In this document: positions 6,370-13,868 of the stretch, one piece after another
Layout of the letters: the number at the start of each line of letters is the position of its first letter
Position numbering within the stretch: the first letter of the stretch is position 1
Source of the DNA: an uncultured Faecalicatena sp.
Lineage (GTDB): Bacteria; Bacillota; Clostridia; Lachnospirales; Lachnospiraceae
Direction of reading: 5' to 3'
NCBI GenBank assembly: GCA_902489075.1
Contig: CABTYO010000028.1
Coordinates: forward strand, 1-23,999
Length of the DNA stretch: 23,999 nt
Notes under the pieces: generated by a model
The model's input: the letters and a program-made list of their open reading frames with translations, nothing else
Databases searched by the model: none
Told to the model about the DNA's origin: nothing
Made by a program: the position numbers and the translations under genes

Positions 6370-7560
6370 CTATAGTTTGAATTTTCTTACATGTTTGATC
6401 GTTATCCGAACGTTTTTGTTCCATATCAGATTCCAGAGCATGACAATCATATATACGACTCTGATTTTCCCTGCGATCAAAATGTCGCCCTTTAATATCT
6501 TTTCTTCAAAATTGGGCTGAATCTCTGCGTGCTCTCCAAGAAACGGATAAACCATACTCAATGCGGCAAGTGTCTGGCCTGTCAGATATGGGTCTGTAAA
6601 TCCAAATTCGACATCCGCCTCTGCCCTCTTCGGCTTAAGGAAGCGCAGCAGCCGCTTCAGCTCTTTTAATACAGCCGCAAGTGCGCTGCGGTGGGCTTCA
6701 TCTGTTATAAAGTCCATCACCTTTTCTTTCTTCTCAGCCAGTGATTTCATAGTATCACAGATTTTCTCAAATGTATATTTCAACTTTTCAAAAAGCTTCT
6801 GAATTTTTAAACTTAACCGTTCAAAGAAGCCTTTCTTTTCGGATGATGATCCGTCGGAAGTCTTTTTCTTCTCTTGCTGACGGTTTTGATTGTCCTTCTC
6901 ATGCTTTTGGCCTCCCGGGTGATTTTCAGCAGAAGGCGTTTTCACAGTCTGCTGATTCTTTAGACCGCTGCTTTCCTCCGCCTGTCCTTCCTCTTCCAGT
7001 GACAGTTCCTCTTCCACCGGAATCTCCAGACTGTCCTCCAGGGACTCTTCCAGCTTTTCCCCGCCTTCCTTCATGAGCGCTTCCAGCCGTCTGACATCCG
7101 AGACAAATTCCTCGGATTCCACATTCTCCTCAGGTTCTGCACTATGCGGCATTTCGCTGGATTCACTATTCTCTGCTGCAGACTGGCCATCCAAATCATC
7201 TGCTGCGTTCTCTTCCTGCGATACCGAATTTTCCGGCTCCTTCTCCGCATCATTCATGGGTTCCTTCTCATCCGCATATTCATCACCGTCATCCCCATCT
7301 TCCTGTATCTTTTTCCAGGCGATGCGTATACACCAGTTCAGCTTTCCTTCCTGATACTCCAAAAGACCGCCGACTAAGCTTAACAGCCAGGAGAACTTCA
7401 CTTTACCATACAGGGAATCCAGATCCCCTCCGCATTTTCCTTCGATACGGTAACGAAGAGGTACGAAGAGAACAACACAAATAAGCAATACAATCAGTCC
7501 CAGTATCGCAAGCAATATCCACCCTATAATTTTCAGAATCAACAGGATTATATGTAACAT
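6370..7560 (-). CDS. DUF2953 domain protein (YtfI-like)
   Basis: 396 aa. One N-terminal membrane helix (about 4-33) then a short basic stretch; a long Glu/Asp/Ser-rich, low-complexity insert (about 86-240); a charged helical segment (245-310); and the DUF2953 core (about 312-396) with EFGFTDPYLTGQTLAAL and a second hydrophobic segment near 367-380. The acidic insert makes the protein much longer than Bacillus YtfI. Function is unknown but the gene is paired with ytfJ in many spore formers, suggesting a forespore membrane role (inference). ATG 7560 lies 6 nt after the stop of the preceding gene, so translation is probably coupled; the ribosome site is weak. Confidence 0.85.
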   Translation of the reverse strand: MLHIILLILKIIGWILLAILGLIVLLICVVLFVPLRYRIEGKCGGDLDSLYGKVKFSWLLSLVGGLLEYQEGKLNWCIRIAWKKIQEDGDDGDEYADEKEPMNDAEKEPENSVSQEENAADDLDGQSAAENSESSEMPHSAEPEENVESEEFVSDVRRLEALMKEGGEKLEESLEDSLEIPVEEELSLEEEGQAEESSGLKNQQTVKTPSAENHPGGQKHEKDNQNRQQEKKKTSDGSSSEKKGFFERLSLKIQKLFEKLKYTFEKICDTMKSLAEKKEKVMDFITDEAHRSALAAVLKELKRLLRFLKPKRAEADVEFGFTDPYLTGQTLAALSMVYPFLGEHAEIQPNFEEKILKGDILIAGKIRVVYMIVMLWNLIWNKNVRITIKHVRKFKL

Positions 7561-7566
7561 CTGTCT

Positions 7567-7911
7567 TTACACTCTGCCTTCCTCATATTCTTTTTGACGC
7601 TTCTCAATGTATCCCCGTATATCCGTACCTTTTGTTTCCTCGTAGACCTTGGCGGTGATCTGTTCTACCATATACATGGCATCCTCATATCCATTCGCAA
7701 TCCCCACTACAAAGAGGGGCGTGTCCTCATAGATATGCTGCTTTAAGAGCAGGGAAGAATAGAATTCCAGATGGTTCTGTCTCCCCTGCGCAAGGGTGAT
7801 CACATAGATGGAGGGCTGCGCTTTATTCTCAGAAAGCCTGCCAAGCACCTTGTCCTTTTTCTTTTCCAAATCCTCACTGATGTATAGGTCACAGTAAAAT
7901 GTCATCTGCAT
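7567..7911 (-). CDS. Conserved-looking hypothetical protein (114 aa)
   Basis: No family recognised. The sequence looks like a compact alpha/beta fold: MTFYCDLYISEDLE, SIYVITLAQGRQNHLEF, TPLFVVGIANGYEDAMYMV. No signal peptide or membrane helix. The start is uncertain (ATG 7911 or 7905, or the upstream GTGs at 7923/7920); ATG 7911 is taken. It sits 24 nt after the PBP gene and 6 nt before the YtfI-like gene, in the middle of a wall-synthesis and sporulation operon, so a role linked to one of them is plausible but not shown. Confidence 0.7.
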   Translation of the reverse strand: MQMTFYCDLYISEDLEKKKDKVLGRLSENKAQPSIYVITLAQGRQNHLEFYSSLLLKQHIYEDTPLFVVGIANGYEDAMYMVEQITAKVYEETKGTDIRGYIEKRQKEYEEGRV

Positions 7912-7935
7912 ATTCTTCACCACTTCTATTACATA

Positions 7936-9471
7936 TTATTTATAGTAATAAGCATCCAGCACCTGTTTTGCAATCGGCACTGCCTTTGCCCCTGCATTTC
8001 CATCATATCCTTCGATAATAACGCTGATGACCAGTTCCGGGTTATCTACATTTGTAAATCCCATAAACCAGGAATGTGTCTTCTCACCGTCATCCATGCT
8101 GTATTCTGCTGTTCCGGTCTTACCTGCAGCGGTATAGGACTGACCGCTCAGCAGCATCCCGGTTCCTTCATCTACAACTGCCTTCATATAATCTTTAAGC
8201 TGTGCCGCTTCATCTGAAGTCATCAGCTTCTTATAACTCTTCGGCACATTCTTACGCACCTCGGCCCCATTGTAATTGGTTACCTTCTCAACCAGATATG
8301 GTTCCATCAGTGTCCCGCCGTTGGCAATGGCTGATGTGATCAGGGCCATATGGTACGGGCTGACCAGCGTCTCTCCCTGTCCCATCGCAGTCATCATCAT
8401 ATCCGCGCTGGTGGATTTCTCATCGATCTTAAAGGAACTCTTTGAATAATCCAGTACAGAAGGAAGCTTCTTATTAAACAGGAGTTCTTCCGCTGTCTTC
8501 CGGTAATTCGTCTTATTTAAAGACAATCCGATATTTGCAAAGGAAGAGTTGCAGGAATTCGCCATAGAACTTCTCAAATCCTCCAGCCCATGCACTGTGC
8601 TGTCAAAACAGTGGATCGTCGTTCCGTCTACGGTAATCTCTCCTGCACAGTCATAGCTGTAATTTGCATAGTCACTGTGCTCCCTCATATATTCCAGTGC
8701 CGTGACGACCTTAAAGGTGGAACCCGGTGCATACTGTCCCTGTGTTGCCCTGTTCAAAAGCGGGCTGCCACTGTCATCCGAATTCAGCGCATCCCAGTTG
8801 GATTCCACACTGTTCGGATCAAAGGTCGGGCCGGATACCATCGCCAGGATCTTCCCTGTCCCCGGTTCCATCACCACAATCGCCCCCTTGTTGTCTCCGA
8901 GGGCATTGTATGCGGCCTGCTGAAGATCTGCATCCAGCGTCGTAACGACCGTATCTCCCATATTCTTTTCATCCTTAAATTCATTCATCAGCTTTTCCAC
9001 GAAAAAGGAATCACTTGTCAGCAGATTAAAATTCTCAATCGATTCCAGACCGCTTTTCCCGGTAGCGGGGTAGCTGAAACCGACCACATGGGCAAATGCC
9101 GCGCCATACGGATAGTTACGGACCTCACTTCCATCTTCCCCGACCTGCGTCTCGGCCAGAACATTCCCGTTCTTATCCACGATATTCCCCCGGATGATCC
9201 GGTTGGCAAACGCATCCTGACGCTCATTATACGGACTGTTCACGATGTCCTTGGCCCTCACTATATTGAAATAGACTATATAAGCCATCAGAGCCAGGAA
9301 CAGCGCTACGAACAGATACGTGACCCTAGCGAACTCTTTGTTGCGGAACTTCTTCGAACGCGGGCTTTTTCTTTGGCTGCTGTTTGGGCCGCTGCCTTGG
9401 CGGCTGTTTCCTCCCCGGCGCCCTTCCCTTGAATTCGTTTCTTTGTAATTCTCTCTCTCTTCTCTTCTCAA
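7936..9471 (-). CDS. Class B penicillin-binding protein (peptidoglycan transpeptidase)
   Basis: 511 aa. A basic Arg/Ser/Gly-rich cytoplasmic tail (1-47), one membrane helix (about 50-70), a dimerisation region (about 90-180) and the transpeptidase domain, with all three active-site motifs: STFK (S251), SCN (S306-N308) and KTGTAEY (K451). It crosslinks peptidoglycan on the outer face of the membrane, probably as partner of the SEDS protein encoded just upstream. The only in-frame initiation codon before the membrane helix is TTG 9471, with GAGG 9 nt upstream. It therefore overlaps the 3' end of the SEDS gene by 146 nt in a different frame, and its whole cytoplasmic tail is encoded inside that overlap. 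It resembles the PbpA/FtsI-like proteins of Lachnospiraceae and Actinobacteria; elongation versus division role cannot be decided here. Confidence 0.93.
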   Translation of the reverse strand: MRREERENYKETNSREGRRGGNSRQGSGPNSSQRKSPRSKKFRNKEFARVTYLFVALFLALMAYIVYFNIVRAKDIVNSPYNERQDAFANRIIRGNIVDKNGNVLAETQVGEDGSEVRNYPYGAAFAHVVGFSYPATGKSGLESIENFNLLTSDSFFVEKLMNEFKDEKNMGDTVVTTLDADLQQAAYNALGDNKGAIVVMEPGTGKILAMVSGPTFDPNSVESNWDALNSDDSGSPLLNRATQGQYAPGSTFKVVTALEYMREHSDYANYSYDCAGEITVDGTTIHCFDSTVHGLEDLRSSMANSCNSSFANIGLSLNKTNYRKTAEELLFNKKLPSVLDYSKSSFKIDEKSTSADMMMTAMGQGETLVSPYHMALITSAIANGGTLMEPYLVEKVTNYNGAEVRKNVPKSYKKLMTSDEAAQLKDYMKAVVDEGTGMLLSGQSYTAAGKTGTAEYSMDDGEKTHSWFMGFTNVDNPELVISVIIEGYDGNAGAKAVPIAKQVLDAYYYK

Positions 9472-10780
9472 TAATCTCTTCCTCGTCTTCTCTTAAAATA
9501 TACAGGCCCTGTATAATCCCAAACATGATCATTGTACTCAGCATGGAGCTTCCTCCATAGCTGACGAGCGGCAGCGTCACTCCCGTGGACGGGATAAACT
9601 TTGTAACTCCGCCGATTGTCAGGAATACCTGGAAAATATAGCAGGTTCCAAGACCAAGAGCTATTAATTTATAAAACTGGTTGCGGATCGCCATTGCGAT
9701 ATTCAAAAACATCACATAGCAGCTTACGCAGACCAGGATCAGGCATAATGCAAAGATCAGCCCCAGTTCCTCCGAGATCGCAGAGAAGATAAAATCTTCC
9801 TCCGCCACCGGGATACTGTCCGGGAGCCCCTGATAAAGCCCCATGCCGAACCAGCTTCCGGTCCCGATCGCGAACAGCGACTGGGCCACCTGATAACCGC
9901 CCGAGCTGTAGGAGGCGAAGGGGTCCTGCCATGCGGATACCCGGACCTTGATATGGCTGAACAGATGATAGCCCACCACAGCGGCCGCACTTCCACCCGC
10001 CACTCCTGCAATCGCATAGAATGGATTCCTGGTTGCCACATAAAGCATAACCAGATAGACCACAAACATAATCAGCGCTGCACCCAGGTCAGTGGAAAGC
10101 ACAAGGATCAGAACATGTGCCGCGGCAACTGCCGTCGTGATGACCACATTTTTAAATTCCGTTGACTTGTTCAGGCTTGCCGCCACATAAAATACAAATA
10201 AAATCTTCACGAATTCTGACGGCTGGACGCCAAAACCTGCAATCGTAAATCCCAGTTTTGCACCGTCTGACAGCTGTCCCAGTACGGCAACTGCTCCCAG
10301 TGCAAGGATTCCCACACCTGCATAGATATAGCCCCAGTCCTTTAAAAAGCGCAGCTTCCGTATCAGAACCGGTACCACCAGAGAGATCGCCGTTCCTATG
10401 ACCGCAAAGATAAACTGCTTCACGGCCTTTTGATACGTCAGTCTCGTGATCATGATAAATCCAATGCAAAGCAGCATACACATATTATTTACGATCAGCC
10501 GCGATACCTTTGGGTATAAGACCCGGTACAGCACCAGGACTGCAATGAGCAGCACCACCTGTGCCAGATAAAACAGTACAAGCTTCTTCTCATTCGTCTG
10601 CAGGTACATGACCATATAAGCGATAAACTGGATCAGGAACATCAGCACATTCTGCCTGATCAGGATCCATTTCTTATCCTCTTCATATACCTGGGCAAAG
10701 ACTGAAAAACAAGAGAAGGTGTAGACTGCCATCAGTATGATCATAATATACTTTGATAATTCTACAATTACGTTAACCAT
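9326..10780 (-). CDS. SEDS family glycosyltransferase (FtsW/RodA/SpoVE)
   Basis: 484 aa polytopic membrane protein with about ten hydrophobic segments over residues 10-430. Family landmarks: GFGVQPSEFVK (182-192), STDLGAAL (229-236), the extracellular loop with WQDPF (284-288) and GGYQVAQSLFAIG (294-306), and PSTGVTLPLVSYGGSS (397-412). SEDS proteins polymerise lipid II into glycan strands together with a class B PBP, which is the next gene. The C-terminal tail after the last helix (about 431-484) is rich in Glu, then Arg/Lys/Pro/Gln, and is the part that doubles as the 5' end of the PBP gene. Start ATG 10780 has CAGGTG upstream and lies 13 nt after the U32 gene. One point to check: the second acidic position usually found between the W-x-D-P motif and GYQ is Ser/Tyr here. 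Confidence 0.93.
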   Translation of the reverse strand: MVNVIVELSKYIMIILMAVYTFSCFSVFAQVYEEDKKWILIRQNVLMFLIQFIAYMVMYLQTNEKKLVLFYLAQVVLLIAVLVLYRVLYPKVSRLIVNNMCMLLCIGFIMITRLTYQKAVKQFIFAVIGTAISLVVPVLIRKLRFLKDWGYIYAGVGILALGAVAVLGQLSDGAKLGFTIAGFGVQPSEFVKILFVFYVAASLNKSTEFKNVVITTAVAAAHVLILVLSTDLGAALIMFVVYLVMLYVATRNPFYAIAGVAGGSAAAVVGYHLFSHIKVRVSAWQDPFASYSSGGYQVAQSLFAIGTGSWFGMGLYQGLPDSIPVAEEDFIFSAISEELGLIFALCLILVCVSCYVMFLNIAMAIRNQFYKLIALGLGTCYIFQVFLTIGGVTKFIPSTGVTLPLVSYGGSSMLSTMIMFGIIQGLYILREDEEEIIEKRRERELQRNEFKGRAPGRKQPPRQRPKQQPKKKPAFEEVPQQRVR

Positions 10781-10793
10781 TTTTCACCTGCTT

Positions 10794-13220
10794 CTAAGTT
10801 ATTCCCCGTTTAAAGTGTCCTCTGGTAAAATCTGTGTCCGTACAGTCTGCCTGCTGATCCCTCAGATAGATATCCCCGCAGACTTTCAGGATATGCGCCG
10901 TTTCTTCTGCATTCTCCAGTGTAAAAGAAAGCTTAAGCCCTGCCGGGGCAAGCTTCCTGACAGATTCCTTTAAATCTGCAAGAAACAGTACAGAGGTATG
11001 ATAAATTACATTATAACAGAAACTGCAGCAATTTCGAACCGGCAGCCCTTTCTGATACCGGTCATACATCCACAGGATCCCCTGACGCTTCGTACAGCCC
11101 TCCCGTGTCCTTGTGATACACTGTGCAGACACCATCGCCGGCAGCCTGCCGTACAGAATCAGTTCTCCCTCATCAAGTCCGAGTCTGCCCAGCTCTCTCT
11201 CATTCAATTCCACAGGAGCCGTAAAGGAGGAAATTCCAAGTTCCCTCCAGAAGTGCTTCGCCTCCTGATTGAATACATATAGATTATGGTCCAATATGAC
11301 CGTCTTGTCAAATCCATGTTCCCTAAGAAAATGAAAACTCTCATAATTCCGTATCAGAACCCCGTCAAAATCAAACGCCAGAAAGGCCTCATATTCCCTG
11401 AGAAACAGTTCCACAGCATTCTGCCGGAAGATATGCGGCATGGCAAGGAAAAATTCTTTTCCCTGCTGTCTGCACTCTTCCCTCAGGAGAAAGAGTTCTC
11501 CATCCTTCAGAAAATCAGCAGCAATATTACTGTCCATATAGATTCTGGATACATCCCCAGATTCTGCCGCAGCTTTTAGCTGCTCTTTTGATTCCACGGA
11601 TACAGAAAATCCCCGGAACTGCCATGGCTTTTCCAGGCCTTCCCGGATTTCCGGATTCCCCTCTGATCGGAAATCTTCTTTCAATCCAGGTACTTCTCTG
11701 TGAACTCCCTCACAAATCTCCTGTGCCAGACGCTCCAGTGCCCGGCGCCTCAGTTCATTGATCCTCTGCATCGGCAGAAAAATATCTCCTTCTGTTACGA
11801 TTTCCAGATTTTTGAAATAAAATTCTGTATTTCCTGTCTTTTTCAACTGTTTTTCAAGACGTGCCTGATCCAGCGGCTGATTCTTGGCCGCTTCTGTCAG
11901 TTCGTCGGAGCTGACAGTAACCGATACGTTATCCCTCGTGACCGTCAGAACGGCAGGTTCATTTATCTTCACCGTCAGGATACCGTCGATTGCTTCCTGC
12001 ACAGGACCTGAACCGTATTGCTCCTGTATGTCATCCAGCAGTTCCTGATTGCGCAGCCGGTACAGAACCGTCCCCTTTGTATACTGCTTTCCACGTGGGA
12101 CAAGAATCTGCACACGGCTTCCACAGGATGCCCCTTTCCCAAACGTATAATTATTCCTTGTATCTGCATTCCCTTTCGGTCCGTCCAGTTCCAGAATATC
12201 CCCCTTGTGAATGTCTGTAAGAGCCTGTCCCGTAATCTCCCGCCCCTTCTGGGAAAGGATCTTCACGGCTGCAACTCCGGCATGATTCGGGCGCTTTAGG
12301 GACAGCATATCGCGTCCGTTATGCTGCTGATAGTAACCTTCACTGAAACCACCGCGGTTATAGATATCCATCAGCATCTCTTTATCCTTCTCTTCTACAA
12401 GAAAGCCCTTCCTTCCCTTTGCAAGATACAGGTCCGTATACTTCCTGTACATGGAAGTCACTAAAGCCACATATTCCGGCTTCTTCATTCTTCCTTCTAT
12501 CTTAAAGGAATTGATCCCCGCCTCGATCATCTCCGGGATCAGTTCCAGGGTACAGATGTCTTTCAGACTCAGAATGTACTCTTTCTTCCCGTTCACTGTA
12601 TAAGGCAGACGGCACGGCTGGGCACACTGCCCTCTGTTGCCGCTTCTGCCTCCGATCAGGCTGCTTAACAGACACTGCCCGGAATAACAGTAACACAGCG
12701 CGCCATGGACAAAGCATTCGACTTCCATCCCGGTCCTGTCTGCAATTTCTCTCACTTCTTCCAGAGAGAGCTCTCTTGCCGGCACTACACGCTCTGCTCC
12801 CTGCTCTTTTAAAAACAGAGCGCCCTCTGCGTTTGTCAGAGTCATCTGGGTGCTTGCATGGATGGACAGCCCCGGGAAATGGCTTCTCACAAAATGAAGG
12901 ACGCCCACATCCTGTACGATCACCGCATCCAGCCCACCCTGATACAGCGGTGCCAGATAACCATACAGCGTGTCCAGTTCCGGATCCTTCAAAAGCGTAT
13001 TCACAGTCAGATAGAACTTCCTGCCATGGAGATGTGCATAGTCGATCGCCTCCAAAAGCTTCTCTTCTGTAAAATTATCCGCAAATGCTCTTGCACCAAA
13101 ACGAGGGCCGCCTGCATATACTGCATCCGCCCCTGCTCTTATTGCCGCCAGAAAACTCTCATAAGAGCCTGCCGGCGCCAGTATCTCTATCTTATTCTTA
13201 CTTTGATTACCCCTTGTCAA
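10794..13220 (-). CDS. Peptidase U32 family protein with DUF3656 (RlhA-like)
   Basis: 808 aa. The N-terminal barrel starts IEILAPAGSYES and carries the U32 signature CFVHGALCYCYSGQC. Four cysteines, C176-x6-C183-x15-C199-x3-C203, match the Fe-S ligands of the tRNA/rRNA hydroxylation enzymes TrhP and RlhA; a C-terminal half (about 370-808) matches the DUF3656/collagenase-like region found in RlhA (E. coli YdcP). In E. coli RlhA makes 5-hydroxycytidine in 23S rRNA. The old 'collagenase/peptidase' label is therefore probably misleading. It is longer than RlhA (653 aa), with an extra C-terminal Cys cluster (CCSFC) near 745. Start TTG 13220 has GGAGGAG 5 nt upstream. Second gene of the zapA transcription unit. 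Confidence 0.9.
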   Translation of the reverse strand: MTRGNQSKNKIEILAPAGSYESFLAAIRAGADAVYAGGPRFGARAFADNFTEEKLLEAIDYAHLHGRKFYLTVNTLLKDPELDTLYGYLAPLYQGGLDAVIVQDVGVLHFVRSHFPGLSIHASTQMTLTNAEGALFLKEQGAERVVPARELSLEEVREIADRTGMEVECFVHGALCYCYSGQCLLSSLIGGRSGNRGQCAQPCRLPYTVNGKKEYILSLKDICTLELIPEMIEAGINSFKIEGRMKKPEYVALVTSMYRKYTDLYLAKGRKGFLVEEKDKEMLMDIYNRGGFSEGYYQQHNGRDMLSLKRPNHAGVAAVKILSQKGREITGQALTDIHKGDILELDGPKGNADTRNNYTFGKGASCGSRVQILVPRGKQYTKGTVLYRLRNQELLDDIQEQYGSGPVQEAIDGILTVKINEPAVLTVTRDNVSVTVSSDELTEAAKNQPLDQARLEKQLKKTGNTEFYFKNLEIVTEGDIFLPMQRINELRRRALERLAQEICEGVHREVPGLKEDFRSEGNPEIREGLEKPWQFRGFSVSVESKEQLKAAAESGDVSRIYMDSNIAADFLKDGELFLLREECRQQGKEFFLAMPHIFRQNAVELFLREYEAFLAFDFDGVLIRNYESFHFLREHGFDKTVILDHNLYVFNQEAKHFWRELGISSFTAPVELNERELGRLGLDEGELILYGRLPAMVSAQCITRTREGCTKRQGILWMYDRYQKGLPVRNCCSFCYNVIYHTSVLFLADLKESVRKLAPAGLKLSFTLENAEETAHILKVCGDIYLRDQQADCTDTDFTRGHFKRGIT

Positions 13221-13240
13221 ACCTGCTCCTCCACAAATGA

Positions 13241-13266
13241 AATAAGCTGTCTTCTGACAGCCTATT
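13241..13266 (-). terminator. Intergenic hairpin after zapA (weak terminator or processing stem)
   Basis: AATAAGCTGTC (13241-13251) and GACAGCCTATT (13256-13266) form an 11-bp stem with one wobble and a four-base loop. It begins 1 nt past the zapA stop. On the minus strand it is followed by TTTCATTTG rather than an unbroken T run, so read-through into the U32 gene is likely. Confidence 0.5.
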
Positions 13267-13267
13267 C

Positions 13268-13678
13268 TTATTTCCTGCGATTCTTCATCTCGGTCTCTAA
13301 CTTGACGATCTGCATCTGCAGGTCGTTGTTCTCTTCCTTCATCTTCGCCAGTTCCTTTTCAGCATTCTCAAGCTTGATCTGGACTGATATCAGTTCGTGC
13401 TTCAAGTCGTACATCTCTTTATCTTTCAGTTCGATATCATTCTCAAGGGAATCACCCTGTTTCTTCGCTTTAAAATAATCGTCTGCGATATTCAGGGCAA
13501 GGAGTACGTTCCGGGTATCAGAGCTCTGCTTGCGGTACCCTTCACTGTTCGCACATTCTGTAATTTTATGGTTCAGATAGGAAGAAACTTTCTGAAGATA
13601 TTCTTCTCCTTCAAAGCCGCTTAATGTGTATACTTTTCCTCCAATTAAAACTTCGGTGTAATGTTTTGCTGAACTCAT
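13268..13678 (-). CDS. zapA: Cell division protein ZapA
   Basis: 136 aa. An N-terminal globular part (about 1-75) with TEVLIGGKVYTLSGFEGEEYLQ and VLLALNIADDYFKA is typical of ZapA; residues about 80-134 form a long coiled coil (ELKDKEMYDLKHELISVQIK and onward) that is longer than in E. coli ZapA. ZapA binds FtsZ and bundles its filaments at midcell. Start ATG 13678 with GAGGAGG 5 nt upstream. A promoter directly precedes it, so it appears to be first gene of the operon that continues to the SEDS and PBP genes. Confidence 0.9.
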   Translation of the reverse strand: MSSAKHYTEVLIGGKVYTLSGFEGEEYLQKVSSYLNHKITECANSEGYRKQSSDTRNVLLALNIADDYFKAKKQGDSLENDIELKDKEMYDLKHELISVQIKLENAEKELAKMKEENNDLQMQIVKLETEMKNRRK

Positions 13679-13706
13679 AGCATCCTCCTCGCGTTTCTTA
13701 CCTGTT

Positions 13707-13735
13707 ATTATAAACTAAATGAATACAAAAACCAA
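13707..13735 (-). promoter_or_regulatory. Promoter of the zapA operon
   Basis: On the minus strand, TTGGTT (13730-13735), a 17-base spacer and a perfect TATAAT (13707-13712), 28 nt from the zapA start. The rest of 13736-13868 is non-coding, with no clear ruvB terminator. Confidence 0.65.
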
Positions 13736-13868
13736 CCATTTTTTCAAGATATTTCCTCAATTTCCGATGGTTTCGTTACTGTACACGCTGTTTTTGCATG
13801 CACAGCAGTGTGGTTTCTTCCTGTTTATGTATCAGGTCTGGTCCTTTACGGCCTTTCTGCGGGTGAAC

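Noticed and set aside
8590..9432. Plus-strand 280-codon frame
   Set aside because: Antisense to the PBP gene, which has all three active-site motifs; no plausible ribosome site or domain.
12858..13478. Plus-strand 206-codon frame across the U32 and zapA genes
   Set aside because: Antisense to two well-supported genes and spans their promoter-free junction; composition is not protein-like.
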